A DNA stretch of 64,000 nt, taken from contig CAWCSF010000005.1 of the NCBI GenBank assembly GCA_963798195.1, positions 248,001 through 312,000 on the forward strand. Reading direction: 5' to 3'. The stretch is from CAVSRC01 sp963798195 (GTDB taxonomy: Bacteria; Pseudomonadota; Alphaproteobacteria; Rhizobiales; Kaistiaceae). A program made the position numbers and the translations under genes. Positions 35,243 to 43,399 of the stretch are shown one piece after another (the first letter of the stretch is position 1; every line of letters begins with the position of its first letter). The notes under the pieces were generated by a model, which worked only from the letters and a program-made list of their open reading frames with translations, was not told the origin of the DNA and searched no databases.

Positions 35243-35881
35243 TTAGGCAACTCGGGCGGAAATGTGGAGGGGGCCGGGCGGAAGCCGCCGCGCGCCGCCA
35301 AAAAGGAGCAGCATCGCGCCGAGCTGGATCAGGTGGAACAGGTCGTTGTGGTCGAGAATTCCGACCGCGATGTCGCTCGCCTGCGCCGCAGCCGCAACGG
35401 CCGAGGCGGCGATGCCAGCGACGATCCAGGGCGTCGCAGGGAGCGTGCGCAGGCGCGCGAGATGGGCCGCCAGCACGAAGACCATAACGGCGACGTTGTA
35501 GACGAGCACATAGGCGAACGACGTGTGGCTCCACGTCCACGCGACGAAGGCGAGATAGACCAGCGCCAGGGCGGTGAGCACGAAGCGCCGCGTCGGGCCG
35601 GTGAAGACGAGGATCGCCGTGGCGGCGACGACGAGGAGGCCGAACAGACCGATGAACCACTCGTTGATGCGCCAAATCCAGGCCACCACGGATTCGTCCG
35701 TGCTGCCCCCTTCCAACGCGTGGTAGGTGCCGCCAAACGCCCCGCCGATGGCGAGCGCGACGAAGGCAACGCCCCAGAGGCGGACCGGAATTCCCGCAGC
35801 GCCGCGTATCAGCGCGATGCCGAGACCGAACGTGACGAGGGCAAGGAGATAGTCCGTGAGGACGATGAGGGACATGTGCAT
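35243..35881 (-). CDS. Hypothetical seven-TM membrane protein
   Basis: A 212-residue membrane protein with about seven hydrophobic segments filling almost its whole length and short loops. Conserved-looking polar residues lie inside helices (TYHALEGG, WIWRINEWFIG, LDHNDLFHLIQL), including several His residues that could bind metal, as in ceramidase-like or DUF6962-type membrane proteins; the family label is tentative. The first of two close ATGs (35881, 35875) is used. It is divergent from the HNH endonuclease gene. Confidence 0.7.
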   Translation of the reverse strand: MHMSLIVLTDYLLALVTFGLGIALIRGAAGIPVRLWGVAFVALAIGGAFGGTYHALEGGSTDESVVAWIWRINEWFIGLFGLLVVAATAILVFTGPTRRFVLTALALVYLAFVAWTWSHTSFAYVLVYNVAVMVFVLAAHLARLRTLPATPWIVAGIAASAVAAAAQASDIAVGILDHNDLFHLIQLGAMLLLFGGARRLPPGPLHISARVA

Positions 35882-36013
35882 TGCGGCGAATTGTATACGT
35901 TCGCGGCTGTCAGAACCCACCCCCTTCACACGTGCGTCACACCCCGTATAGAGTATGTGGGCACCGGAGGGGCTAACCTCCGGGCAAGACGGACAGAATC
36001 GGGAAGGCGAGTC

Positions 36014-36571
36014 TTGAACGTAGCCGTTTCGCCGGGGTCCAATCCGGCGCTGGTCCTCAATGCCGACTACCGGCCCCTCAGCTATTATCCGCTGTCGCTG
36101 TGGTCGTGGCAGGACGCCATCAAGGCGGTTTTCCTGGAGCGCGTGAACATCGTCTCGGAATACGAAGTGGCGGTGCGCAGCCCCTCGTTCTCGATGAAGC
36201 TGCCCTCGGTGGTCTCGCTGAAGACCTACGTCAAGCCGGCGCGCCATCCGGCCTTCACGCGGTTCAACGTGTTCCTGCGCGACCGCTTCTCCTGCCAGTA
36301 TTGCGGCGATCGCGACGACCTGACCTTCGACCATCTCATTCCGAGATCGCGCGGCGGCCAGACGACGTGGGACAACGTCGTCGCCGCCTGCTCGTCATGC
36401 AATTTGCAGAAGGGCGGACTGGGCCCGGCCGAGGCGCACATGTGGCCGGCGCAGATGCCCTTCCAGCCGACGGTGGCGCAACTCCACAACAACGGCCGCC
36501 ACTTCCCGCCGAACTACCTCCACGAATCGTGGATGGACTATCTCTACTGGGACACCGAACTGGAGCCGTAG
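36014..36571 (+). CDS. HNH endonuclease
   Basis: A 185-residue protein with an HNH nuclease domain: two zinc CXXC knuckles (CQYCGDRDD and CSSCNLQKG) flank the ββα-metal catalytic core FDHLIPRSRGGQTTWDNVVAAC. This compact family is found as a single chromosomal copy in many alphaproteobacteria and lacks phage context here. The start is a TTG at 36014 preceded by GGGAAGGCGAG; the frame is open far upstream but antisense to the membrane gene. DNA target and role are unknown. Confidence 0.88.
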   Translation: MNVAVSPGSNPALVLNADYRPLSYYPLSLWSWQDAIKAVFLERVNIVSEYEVAVRSPSFSMKLPSVVSLKTYVKPARHPAFTRFNVFLRDRFSCQYCGDRDDLTFDHLIPRSRGGQTTWDNVVAACSSCNLQKGGLGPAEAHMWPAQMPFQPTVAQLHNNGRHFPPNYLHESWMDYLYWDTELEP

Positions 36572-36679
36572 CGGCTTCGGGATTTCGGTCCCAATACTTC
36601 GCGCCTTCGACAGCGATCGTTCATCCGGCCATCGGCCCTCCCCGACACGGCGCGCTCCGTCCTTCGCCGCCCCGGCTGC

Positions 36680-38422
36680 TTAACCGGCATGCCGGATGGG
36701 TGCGCCGGCATCGTCGCCTGCAGCCCACGGCCGTTCGGCTGCCGCAGCGCCGACCAGGTGGCCCTGGATCATGTCGATACCGAACGAGCTGAGCAGTCTG
36801 GCGCTCTGCTCGTCCTCCACCCATTCGGCCACGGTCCGCATGCCGAAGTTACGGGCGAGCGCGACCAGTGTCTTGATGAAGACCTGGTCGTCGGGACTGT
36901 TCGCCAGGTCCTTCAGGAAAACGCCGGCGATCTTGACCATGTCGGCCTTCAGCGAGCGCAGGGCGCGGAACGATGAGAAGCCGGCGCCGAAATCATCGAT
37001 GGCCACAGAGCAGCCAAGGTCGTGCAATGTCGCGACGAACTCGGCCGCCTCGTCGAGATTGCGGATGACCGCGGTTTCGGTGATCTCGACAATCAGGCGG
37101 TTCGCGATGTCCCGCCGACGCGCGACGGCCGCGGCGATCCGCGACAACCATTCCGCGTCGCCCACCGTCTCGGCCGAAACGTTCACCGAAACGTGGGCCT
37201 CGGGATAATCCTGGAGCGTCTCCAGCGTGCGCACCAGGACGTAATGATCGATCAGGCGGATCAGGCCGAGATGCTCGCTGAGGCCGATGAAATCCTCGGC
37301 TGTAGCGAAGGTACCGTCCCTCCGCTCGAGGCGCAGCAATCCTTCGTGGAAGATCGGCTTGCGGGCGGCGAGGTCGACTACCGGCTGGAAAGAGAGCGTC
37401 AGCCGCTTCTGGTTCAGCGCGGCAACCAGTTCGCTCGACAGCGCCGCGTTGCTGCGCTGGCGCGCCTCGCGAGCCGGTGAAGGCGCGTAGGCGACGAAGT
37501 GCCCGTAGCCGCGCTTGCGGGCCTGGTGCAGGCCTTCCTGCGCATGGGCCATCGCCTCGGGCACCGTGCGCCCGTGGCGCGGGAGGCTGACCCCGCCGAT
37601 GGATACGGTCACCGCAACCGAGCTGGTCTCGGTTGCTATGATGTCGCGACGGATGGCGGCGTGGAAACGCTCGGCTGCCGTGTGCATTTCGCTTTCGCCG
37701 CAATCCATCAGCACGATGCCAAGCTTGTTGCCCGAGTAGCGGCCGAGCGCATCGCCGTCGCGCAGTTCGGCACGGATGCGGCGGCCGACGGCGGCAAAGA
37801 CCTGGTCGGCCGTGTCGAAATCGTACGCCTCGTTGATGGCGCGGAAGCTGTCGACGGCAACGACCAGGAAGGCGATCGACGCCCTCCGCCGCTTTGCATC
37901 GGCCAGCGCATCGCCGAGCGCGGCAATCAGATGGTTGCGCGTGAAGAAGCCGGTGAGTTCATCGTAGCGCGAGAGAAACGCGCGGCGCTCCTCGCGCTCC
38001 GCCCGTTCGTTGATGACGCGCACGATGCCCCGGGCGCGCGACGGGCGGCCGTCAGCGCCGGCGAACCAGCGCCCCGTGTCCTCGACGATGACGCGCTTGC
38101 CGCCCACCGGAAGCAGCGCGTATTGAATCTCGTAGTAGACGCCGTCGCCGGAATCGGCGCCGGATGCGTTGAGCACAGCGTCATGCCGTGTGGCGGTCGC
38201 GGCAGGATCGATGAGGGAGGCATAGGCCTGCCCGGTCGAGAGCTTCTCGCCCGGCACGCCGAGTACGCCGGAGGCGCCGGAATCCCAACGGATCGCGTCG
38301 TCGGCAAGGGTCCACTCGTAGGTGGCTCCGCCAACGCTGGTCAGGATCGCTTCTGCGTCGACCGGGCTCGAAGCAGCGTCGTGCGCCGCGTCAGCCGTCT
38401 TCGCTTTTTTGGGGCCGAGCAC
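36680..38422 (-). CDS. PAS-like/degenerate GGDEF/EAL cyclic di-GMP protein
   Basis: A 580-residue signalling protein: a PAS-like N-terminal sensor (about 25-135), a GGDEF domain (about 155-310) and an EAL domain (about 330-570). The GGDEF active site reads RYSGNKLG, so cyclase activity is probably lost. The EAL domain keeps EGLLR (in place of EALLR), VNVSAE, the metal-binding DDFGAG, the catalytic VKIAG Lys region and AEWVED Glu, so it may degrade cyclic di-GMP. No membrane segment. It most likely acts as a phosphodiesterase with GTP-sensing input. Confidence 0.88.
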   Translation of the reverse strand: MLGPKKAKTADAAHDAASSPVDAEAILTSVGGATYEWTLADDAIRWDSGASGVLGVPGEKLSTGQAYASLIDPAATATRHDAVLNASGADSGDGVYYEIQYALLPVGGKRVIVEDTGRWFAGADGRPSRARGIVRVINERAEREERRAFLSRYDELTGFFTRNHLIAALGDALADAKRRRASIAFLVVAVDSFRAINEAYDFDTADQVFAAVGRRIRAELRDGDALGRYSGNKLGIVLMDCGESEMHTAAERFHAAIRRDIIATETSSVAVTVSIGGVSLPRHGRTVPEAMAHAQEGLHQARKRGYGHFVAYAPSPAREARQRSNAALSSELVAALNQKRLTLSFQPVVDLAARKPIFHEGLLRLERRDGTFATAEDFIGLSEHLGLIRLIDHYVLVRTLETLQDYPEAHVSVNVSAETVGDAEWLSRIAAAVARRRDIANRLIVEITETAVIRNLDEAAEFVATLHDLGCSVAIDDFGAGFSSFRALRSLKADMVKIAGVFLKDLANSPDDQVFIKTLVALARNFGMRTVAEWVEDEQSARLLSSFGIDMIQGHLVGAAAAERPWAAGDDAGAPIRHAG

Positions 38423-38575
38423 CTCGGGCGTTTCCTCTGGTAGGCCATGACGCCGCGGTTCGGGCGCGCAATTACAATCGTGCCCGACGGAACTTAAGGA
38501 AGCGCCAAGATCGTGACCATGTGAGGCGCCATCGTCCGCGCCGCTTTGGCCACTTGGGTTAACCCTTCGTTAGCG

Positions 38576-38995
38576 TCACGGCCCATCGCCAGCATGGCCG
38601 AGGGCAAGGTCGCGGCGCGCCGTCTTGATGCTGATGGTGAAGCCGGCGACGACGTCGAACAGCGCCAGGATCATCAGGATGAAGAAGACCGACTCTGCCG
38701 CAAACGGGACCACGATGAACTCGACCAGGTAAACGACGAAGACCAGGGTTGAGAGGATGTGGTTGACGATCGCCCGGGTCGTCGAATTGGTCGATTTCAG
38801 CACCTCGCCGAACAGGCAGGCGATGCCGAAGACGGTCATCAGGTCGCGCGAGGTGAACGCCCATGTCTCGCCCGAGAGCATCACCAAGTGGAACACGTTC
38901 CCGTCCCAGGGACCCGGGCCGGCGTTCCAGCCGATGAGGTTGAACACGATCAGGGGGATGATCGTGAACGGGAGGATGAAAAAGGCATTGCCCAT
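38576..38995 (-). CDS. Hypothetical four-TM membrane protein
   Basis: A 139-residue membrane protein with about four hydrophobic segments (near 4-22, 45-63, 75-95 and 100-122). An Asn/Asp-bearing first loop (NAGPGPWDGNVFHLVMLSGETW) resembles small membrane proteins annotated only as conserved hypothetical in alphaproteobacteria. The ATG at 38995 begins right at the first helix; an upstream in-frame start adds an unlikely 19 residues. It lies downstream of the rpmF terminator, so it probably has its own promoter. Confidence 0.72.
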   Translation of the reverse strand: MGNAFFILPFTIIPLIVFNLIGWNAGPGPWDGNVFHLVMLSGETWAFTSRDLMTVFGIACLFGEVLKSTNSTTRAIVNHILSTLVFVVYLVEFIVVPFAAESVFFILMILALFDVVAGFTISIKTARRDLALGHAGDGP

Positions 38996-39056
38996 GGCCG
39001 ACTCCGGGAGGCGTGCGTCTGTCCCGGGAATCATAGCATTTTGGGCGGCCACAACG

Positions 39057-39085
39057 AAAAAAGGCCGGCTGAGCCGGCCTTTTTC
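39057..39085 (-). terminator. Rho-independent terminator after rpmF
   Basis: A nine-base-pair perfect stem AAGGCCGGC / GCCGGCCTT with a TGA loop (39061-39081) is flanked by A-runs on one side and T-runs on the other, so it can work in both directions. On the minus strand it follows the rpmF stop by 20-odd bases and separates rpmF from the membrane protein gene at 38576-38995. Confidence 0.85.
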
Positions 39086-39105
39086 TTGGGATGCCGCGAA
39101 GGCGA

Positions 39106-39291
39106 TCAGGTCTCGCTCTTCGGCTCCAGAACCTGCCGGCCACGGTACATGCCGGACTTCAGGTCGACGTGGTGGGGTCGGCGCAACTCGCCGGAATCCT
39201 TGTCCTCGACGTAGGCCGGGCGCTTGAGCGCGTCAGCCGAACGGCGCATGCCGCGCTTTGACGGCGAGGTTTTTCGCTTGGGAACAGCCAT
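39106..39291 (-). CDS. rpmF: 50S ribosomal protein L32
   Basis: A 61-residue basic ribosomal protein, starting MAVPKRKTSPSKRGMRRSADAL, the L32 signature of alphaproteobacteria, which lack the zinc Cys pairs seen in some other L32 proteins. It lies 45 bases downstream of mtgA on the same strand and is followed by a strong terminator. The pairing mtgA-rpmF is conserved in Hyphomicrobiales as I recall. Confidence 0.97.
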   Translation of the reverse strand: MAVPKRKTSPSKRGMRRSADALKRPAYVEDKDSGELRRPHHVDLKSGMYRGRQVLEPKSET

Positions 39292-39336
39292 GGTTCAGTC
39301 CTCGAAATCTCGGAATTGGGCGCCTTATAGCGGGGC

Positions 39337-40065
39337 TCAGGGATAGAGGCAAACGATATAGGGGCCGGCGATGCGGGCGCGGGCCGCAACCGTGCGGGCG
39401 AGCGCCTGCAGCAGCCGGGAGGGATGGGCCGGATTGCGGGTCGCGGGGCTCGGCAGGGTGGCGGCCAGCAGCGCCGCCTGGCTGGAACTCAGGTTTTTCG
39501 CGGAACGCTTGAAGAAATGCTGCGCCGCGGCCTCCGCGCCGAAGATGCCGGGGCCGAACTCGACGATGTTCAGGTAAATCTCCATTTCCCGCCGTTTCGA
39601 CCAGACGAGGTCGGCATAAAGGGCGAGCGGAATCTCCAGCGCCTTGCGCACATAGGAGCGCGATGTCCACAAATAGAGGTTCTTCACGGTCTGCATCGTG
39701 ATCGTCGAAGCCCCGCGCGGCCGGTCGGTTTCGTCAGCCGCTTCAAGGACAACGCCGAGCGCGTCCCAGTCCACGCCGTGGTGCTCGCAATATCGGCTGT
39801 CCTCCGAGACGATGACGGACGCGACCAGCGTCTTCGAAATCTCGTCAAATCCGACCCAGGTCCGCTGGATCGGGCCGGAGGTGAGCCGCTCCCACGCCAT
39901 CAGGGTGGAGACCGGGCTGACGACCCAGTAGAGCGGCGTCAGCACGATCGGGATGGCGACCAGAATCAGCAGGATGCGGCGGATCAGCCGCCAGGGCACG
40001 CGCGCGAGCAACCCGCGCCGCTTTTCGGCCTTTGCCTTGCCCGCCTTGTCCGCCGCCTTGCTCAC
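39337..40065 (-). CDS. mtgA: Monofunctional biosynthetic peptidoglycan transglycosylase
   Basis: Polymerises lipid II glycan strands at the outer face of the inner membrane (GT51). The 242-residue protein has a basic cytoplasmic N-terminus, one membrane anchor (about 28-52) and the GT51 motifs: catalytic Glu in SEDSRYCEHHGVDW, RGASTITMQTVKNLYL, and RREMEIYLNIVEFGPGIFGAEAAA. It starts at GTG 40065 (MSKAADKAGK), since the frame further upstream is antisense to ispA. No transpeptidase domain is present. Confidence 0.94.
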   Translation of the reverse strand: MSKAADKAGKAKAEKRRGLLARVPWRLIRRILLILVAIPIVLTPLYWVVSPVSTLMAWERLTSGPIQRTWVGFDEISKTLVASVIVSEDSRYCEHHGVDWDALGVVLEAADETDRPRGASTITMQTVKNLYLWTSRSYVRKALEIPLALYADLVWSKRREMEIYLNIVEFGPGIFGAEAAAQHFFKRSAKNLSSSQAALLAATLPSPATRNPAHPSRLLQALARTVAARARIAGPYIVCLYP

Positions 40066-40156
40066 CCGCCCCGAATAGCCGCCGGGTGAAAGCCGCGCAA
40101 TCGTTCGCGCGGCAAGCCTTGACCCTCCGCCACTTTCGGACCATTCGGGGGCGACG

Positions 40157-41065
40157 ATGATGGGCGACGATTTCCATACGCGGCTGAAGGCCGCCCAGGA
40201 TGCGACCGAAGCGGTGCTGGAAAAGCTGCTCTCCGAGGAGCGGCTGAACGGCGAGATCGCACGGCCGCCGCGGCTGCTGGCCGCCATGCGCCATGCCGCG
40301 CTGGGCGGGGGCAAGCGGCTCAGGCCGTTCATCGTCATCGAATCCGCGCGCCTTTTCGCCGTTCCGATGAACAACGCGCTCGGCGCCGCCGCGGCGCTGG
40401 AATGCGTGCACTGCTACAGCCTCGTCCATGACGACCTGCCCGCGATGGACAACGACGACCTTCGCCGCGGGCGCCCGACCGTGCACCGCGCCTTCGACGA
40501 GGCGACGGCGATCCTCGCCGGCGACGCGCTGCTGACCCTGGCCTTCGCCGTGGCCGCCGATCCCGCGACCGATCCCGATCCGGCGGTGCGCTCCGACCTG
40601 ACCGCAAGCCTCGCCGCCGCCGCCGGCATCGGCGGCATGGCGGGCGGGCAGATGCTCGATCTTGCCGGAGAGAAGCAGCCGCGCACCGAGGCCGACATCC
40701 GCTTGATGCAGGCGATGAAGACGGGAGCGCTGTTCCGCCATGCCGGCGAGGCGGGCGCCATCCTCGGCCGTGCCGCCGCCGCGGAGCGGGCCGGCCTTGC
40801 CGAATTCGGCGCCGCGCTCGGTCTCGCCTTCCAGCTTGCCGACGACCTGATCGATGCCACCGGCGCCGCCGAGACGGCCGGCAAGGCGACCGCCAAGGAC
40901 GCCGGCCGCGGCAAGGCGACCCTCGTCGCCGTCCACGGCGTCGACGGCGCGCTGAAACTGCTCGATGCGGCCGTTGCCGAGGCGCTCAGGATCCTGCGGC
41001 CCTTCGGCTCCCGCGCCGACATGCTGCGCCAGGCGGCGCGCTTCGTCGCCGCCCGGGAGGGCTAG
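40157..41065 (+). CDS. ispA: Polyprenyl synthetase (farnesyl diphosphate synthase type)
   Basis: Condenses IPP with DMAPP/GPP to farnesyl diphosphate. The 302 residues include GGKRLRPF, the first Asp-rich motif in VHDDLPAMDNDDLRRGRPT and the second in QLADDLIDATG, each with the Mg-binding Asp residues. Length and motif spacing fit IspA rather than long-chain synthases. It is divergent from mtgA with 91 bases between starts. With ispG at 47.7 kb, the window holds two steps of the isoprenoid pathway. Confidence 0.94.
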   Translation: MMGDDFHTRLKAAQDATEAVLEKLLSEERLNGEIARPPRLLAAMRHAALGGGKRLRPFIVIESARLFAVPMNNALGAAAALECVHCYSLVHDDLPAMDNDDLRRGRPTVHRAFDEATAILAGDALLTLAFAVAADPATDPDPAVRSDLTASLAAAAGIGGMAGGQMLDLAGEKQPRTEADIRLMQAMKTGALFRHAGEAGAILGRAAAAERAGLAEFGAALGLAFQLADDLIDATGAAETAGKATAKDAGRGKATLVAVHGVDGALKLLDAAVAEALRILRPFGSRADMLRQAARFVAAREG

Positions 41066-41149
41066 CCCCGGGTTGCGGAACCGCAGTCCGCAACCTGGAA
41101 GCAACTTCATTTTAGAACATTGGAAACTCTTGGCGCGCACCATGCCGGC

Positions 41150-41281
41150 ATGCGCGTCATGTGGATTCTCCTCGTGGTCTTCGCCCTCTCGGCCTGGGAC
41201 CTGAGCAAGAACAACGGCCGGTACACCGTGCCGCTGATCACGACCGTGCATCACATGCTGCGGTCGGTCGGACTGGTCTGA
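41150..41281 (+). CDS. Small single-TM membrane peptide (43 aa)
   Basis: A short frame encoding MRVMWILLVVFALSAWDLSK and on to HHMLRSVGLV, 43 residues. It has one membrane segment (about 4-19), a conserved-looking WDLSKNNGRYT patch and a short amphipathic tail. I believe similar tiny proteins occur near ispA in other Hyphomicrobiales but cannot verify this. Ribosome-site evidence is weak. It lies 84 bases after ispA and 60 before the DUF389 gene, in the same direction. Confidence 0.5.
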   Translation: MRVMWILLVVFALSAWDLSKNNGRYTVPLITTVHHMLRSVGLV

Positions 41282-41341
41282 GCGCCAGCCGCTGGGGTCC
41301 TGTATACTGGCGGCCGAGGTTTCCCGGGAACACGCGCCCCC

Positions 41342-42364
41342 ATGCCCTTCAAGCTGATCGAGGTGGCGACACCGGATGACCGGGCGCAGGCGATCGTGTC
41401 GATCGCCAGGGAGATGGGCGTCGACGACGTTCAGGTCGAAACCGCCCCGCTCGAGGATGGCCGCCGCATCGTCCGCCTCGTGGTCGGCGACATGGACCGG
41501 CAGAGCCTGCTCGACCGTCTCCAGGGGGCGCTCGGAACGTCGGGGGACTGGCGCATCACCATGCTGCCGACCGACACGGTGATTCCGCGCGAGGAAGAGG
41601 AGGAACCTCAGACACCGGAGGAAATCGACGAGGAGAAGAAAAGGGAAGAGCAGGCCCGCGCCTCGCGCGAGGAACTCTACCATCTCGTCGCCGGCGGGGT
41701 GCGCACCGACTCGAACTTCATCCTGCTGGTCTTCCTGTCCACGGTGGTCGCCTCCGTCGGCCTCGAGCAGGACAGCGTCGCCATCCTGATCGGCGCGATG
41801 GTGATCGCGCCCCTGCTCGGCCCCAACGTCGCCTTCGCCTTCGCCGCGGCCATCGGCGACCGCGCGCTGATGTTCTCCGCCACCAGGGCCAACGTGCTCG
41901 GCGTGACGCTCAGCATCGTGATCGCCGGCGCGATCGCCTTCATCGTCCAGCCGGACATCACCAGCCACGAACTCCTGGCGCGGACCTCGGTGGACTATGC
42001 CGGCATCGCGCTGGCGCTGGCCTCGGGCGCGGCCGCGGCGCTGTCGGTGACGACCGGCCTGTCGAGCACGCTCGTCGGCGTCATGGTCGCCGTGGCGCTG
42101 CTGCCGCCGGCCGCCGCCTTCGGCATCATGGTGGCGATGGGGCAACTCGACCTTGCGCTGGGCGCGGTCATGCTGCTCGCCGCCAACGTCGCCTGCGTCA
42201 ACCTCGCGGCGCAGGTCGTCTTCCTGGCGAAAGGCATCAAGCCGCGCACATGGTTCGAGCAGCGGAGCGCCCGCAAGGCGGTGATGGTCAACCTGGCGAC
42301 GTGGGTGGCGTTGCTTGCCGTGCTGGTCGGCGTCATCGCGCTCCGCCAGTCGGGGCAAGGCTGA
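41342..42364 (+). CDS. TIGR00341 (DUF389) family membrane protein
   Basis: A 340-residue protein with a cytoplasmic N-terminal domain (about 1-80), an acidic linker rich in Glu (about 82-108), and five or six membrane segments carrying the family motif DSVAILIGAMVIAPLLGPN and VGVMVAVALLPPAAAFGIM. DUF389 proteins are uncharacterised; a transport or channel role is often proposed. It ends at 42364, immediately before a non-coding, structure-rich stretch. Confidence 0.9.
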   Translation: MPFKLIEVATPDDRAQAIVSIAREMGVDDVQVETAPLEDGRRIVRLVVGDMDRQSLLDRLQGALGTSGDWRITMLPTDTVIPREEEEEPQTPEEIDEEKKREEQARASREELYHLVAGGVRTDSNFILLVFLSTVVASVGLEQDSVAILIGAMVIAPLLGPNVAFAFAAAIGDRALMFSATRANVLGVTLSIVIAGAIAFIVQPDITSHELLARTSVDYAGIALALASGAAAALSVTTGLSSTLVGVMVAVALLPPAAAFGIMVAMGQLDLALGAVMLLAANVACVNLAAQVVFLAKGIKPRTWFEQRSARKAVMVNLATWVALLAVLVGVIALRQSGQG

Positions 42365-42439
42365 GCGGGCACGCATTCGCGTTCCCGCGCGCTGCTCGCG
42401 CCGGGTGTGTTGGACCTTTCAACGAACACCTCACGTCCT

Positions 42440-42820
42440 GAGACATGAAGGGGTTGGCGGGCGCTCGAAGAGTGCCTGCTCGGGTAGTCCGTTTGTTGGC
42501 GCTCTGCCAAGCGCCCGCCGCGACGGCTTGCCGCGAGCCCTGCTCGCGCGTTTCCCGGCCGGCGCTTCGGCCCGCCTGGTCTGCGGCGGGCCTTAAGCCC
42601 CGTAGGGGCAGCCGGTCCTAGTGCCGACGGACCGTACCGGGATCGCCCCGACCGGCTGGAGACAGGAGACGCTCCGGACCGGGCAGGGACGCCGCTCCGC
42701 TTCCCCGTGAGTTCCTGTCGACACGGACCCCTTGCAGGAAGCGGACGCCGGGAAGTATGCGGCCAGTTCGTGCGAGGGGGATTACTTTTATCTTATCCCC
42801 GCTCTCCGGAGCGGGGTTAG
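42440..42820. other. Hairpin-rich non-coding stretch, candidate structured RNA
   Basis: The 508 bases between 42365 and 42872 contain no convincing gene but several perfect inverted repeats: GGCCCGCC/GGCGGGCC (42569-42592), GCCCC/GGGGC (42597-42609), AGCCGGTC/GACCGGCT (42610-42657) enclosing CGGTCC/GGACCG (42613-42634), TCCGCTTCC/GGAAGCGGA (42696-42745) enclosing CCGTG/CACGG, and CCCCGCTC/GAGCGGGG (42797-42816). The nested arrangement suggests a folded RNA about 300-400 bases long. I could not match it to RNase P RNA, tmRNA, SRP RNA or 6S RNA by conserved motifs. Strand is undecided, though plus reads away from the DUF389 gene. Confidence 0.45.
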
Positions 42821-42872
42821 ACTCGTGCGCCCCTTGGCGCGCGGCCGGACGAACGCCCTCCGAGAAGACGCG

Positions 42873-43268
42873 CTAGCGCGGCTTCGCGTCGTTGATCTCG
42901 ATCCAGAAGCCGTCCGGGTCCTGCACGAAGCACTGGCGGATGCCGTCCGGCCGGTTGGTCACCTTGCCGGGCCTGCCGGGCATCTCGCCGAAGGCGACGC
43001 CGGCCGCCGTCAGCCGTTCGACCGTGCCATCGAAATCCGCCGCGGCGAGCGCCAGGTGCGTGCCGATGCCGCGCTCGGTCTTCGCGCTGGTGTTGCCGGG
43101 CACGAGATGGAGGTTGGTCACGGCGCTGAGCGCGAACCAGCGGATCGGCCCCTTCCCCATCGGGTTCTCGACCTCGGCGAGGCCGAGGATCTCCGCATAG
43201 AAGCGCACGCTCGCCGCCATGTCGCGAACGTGGATGGCCTGATGGTCGATGGCGAAGGGGTGAGGCAT
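42873..43268 (-). CDS. VOC family (glyoxalase/dioxygenase-like) protein
   Basis: A 131-residue single vicinal-oxygen-chelate domain made of two beta-alpha-beta-beta-beta units. Candidate metal ligands are His in IDHQAIHVRD, His in LHLVPGN and Glu in FWIEINDAK. The FVQDPDGFWIEI closing motif is typical. The reaction cannot be inferred. It points leftward into the hairpin-rich stretch, while the divergent XRE regulator gene starts 131 bases upstream. Confidence 0.85.
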   Translation of the reverse strand: MPHPFAIDHQAIHVRDMAASVRFYAEILGLAEVENPMGKGPIRWFALSAVTNLHLVPGNTSAKTERGIGTHLALAAADFDGTVERLTAAGVAFGEMPGRPGKVTNRPDGIRQCFVQDPDGFWIEINDAKPR

Positions 43269-43399
43269 GGCGCGATCCTAGCGAATGTTGCCCGAACCTG
43301 CGCAAGGATTCGCGCCAGAGAAAGCCCGCAACGCTCGGTAGAAGTCGTTTGACTGAATACCCGCTGGCAGGCCAAATTGCCTTGGGGGACGAACAAAAT

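Noticed and set aside
39845..42376. An 843-codon open frame on the minus strand across ispA and the DUF389 gene
   Set aside because: Antisense to two genes with clear motifs; composition is low-complexity Arg/Gly/His/Asp-rich.
42446..42622. A 58-codon frame starting ATGAAGGGGTTGGC in the hairpin-rich gap
   Set aside because: The reading is Arg/Ala/Pro-rich without motif or ribosome site and coincides with the hairpins, so it is more likely non-coding.
42365..42872. RNase P RNA, tmRNA, SRP RNA or 6S RNA in the hairpin-rich gap
   Set aside because: The conserved RNase P GAGGAAAGUC core, a tmRNA tag sequence and T-loop, and the SRP GGAAGCAGC-type loop could not be found; only a generic structured-RNA call is supported.
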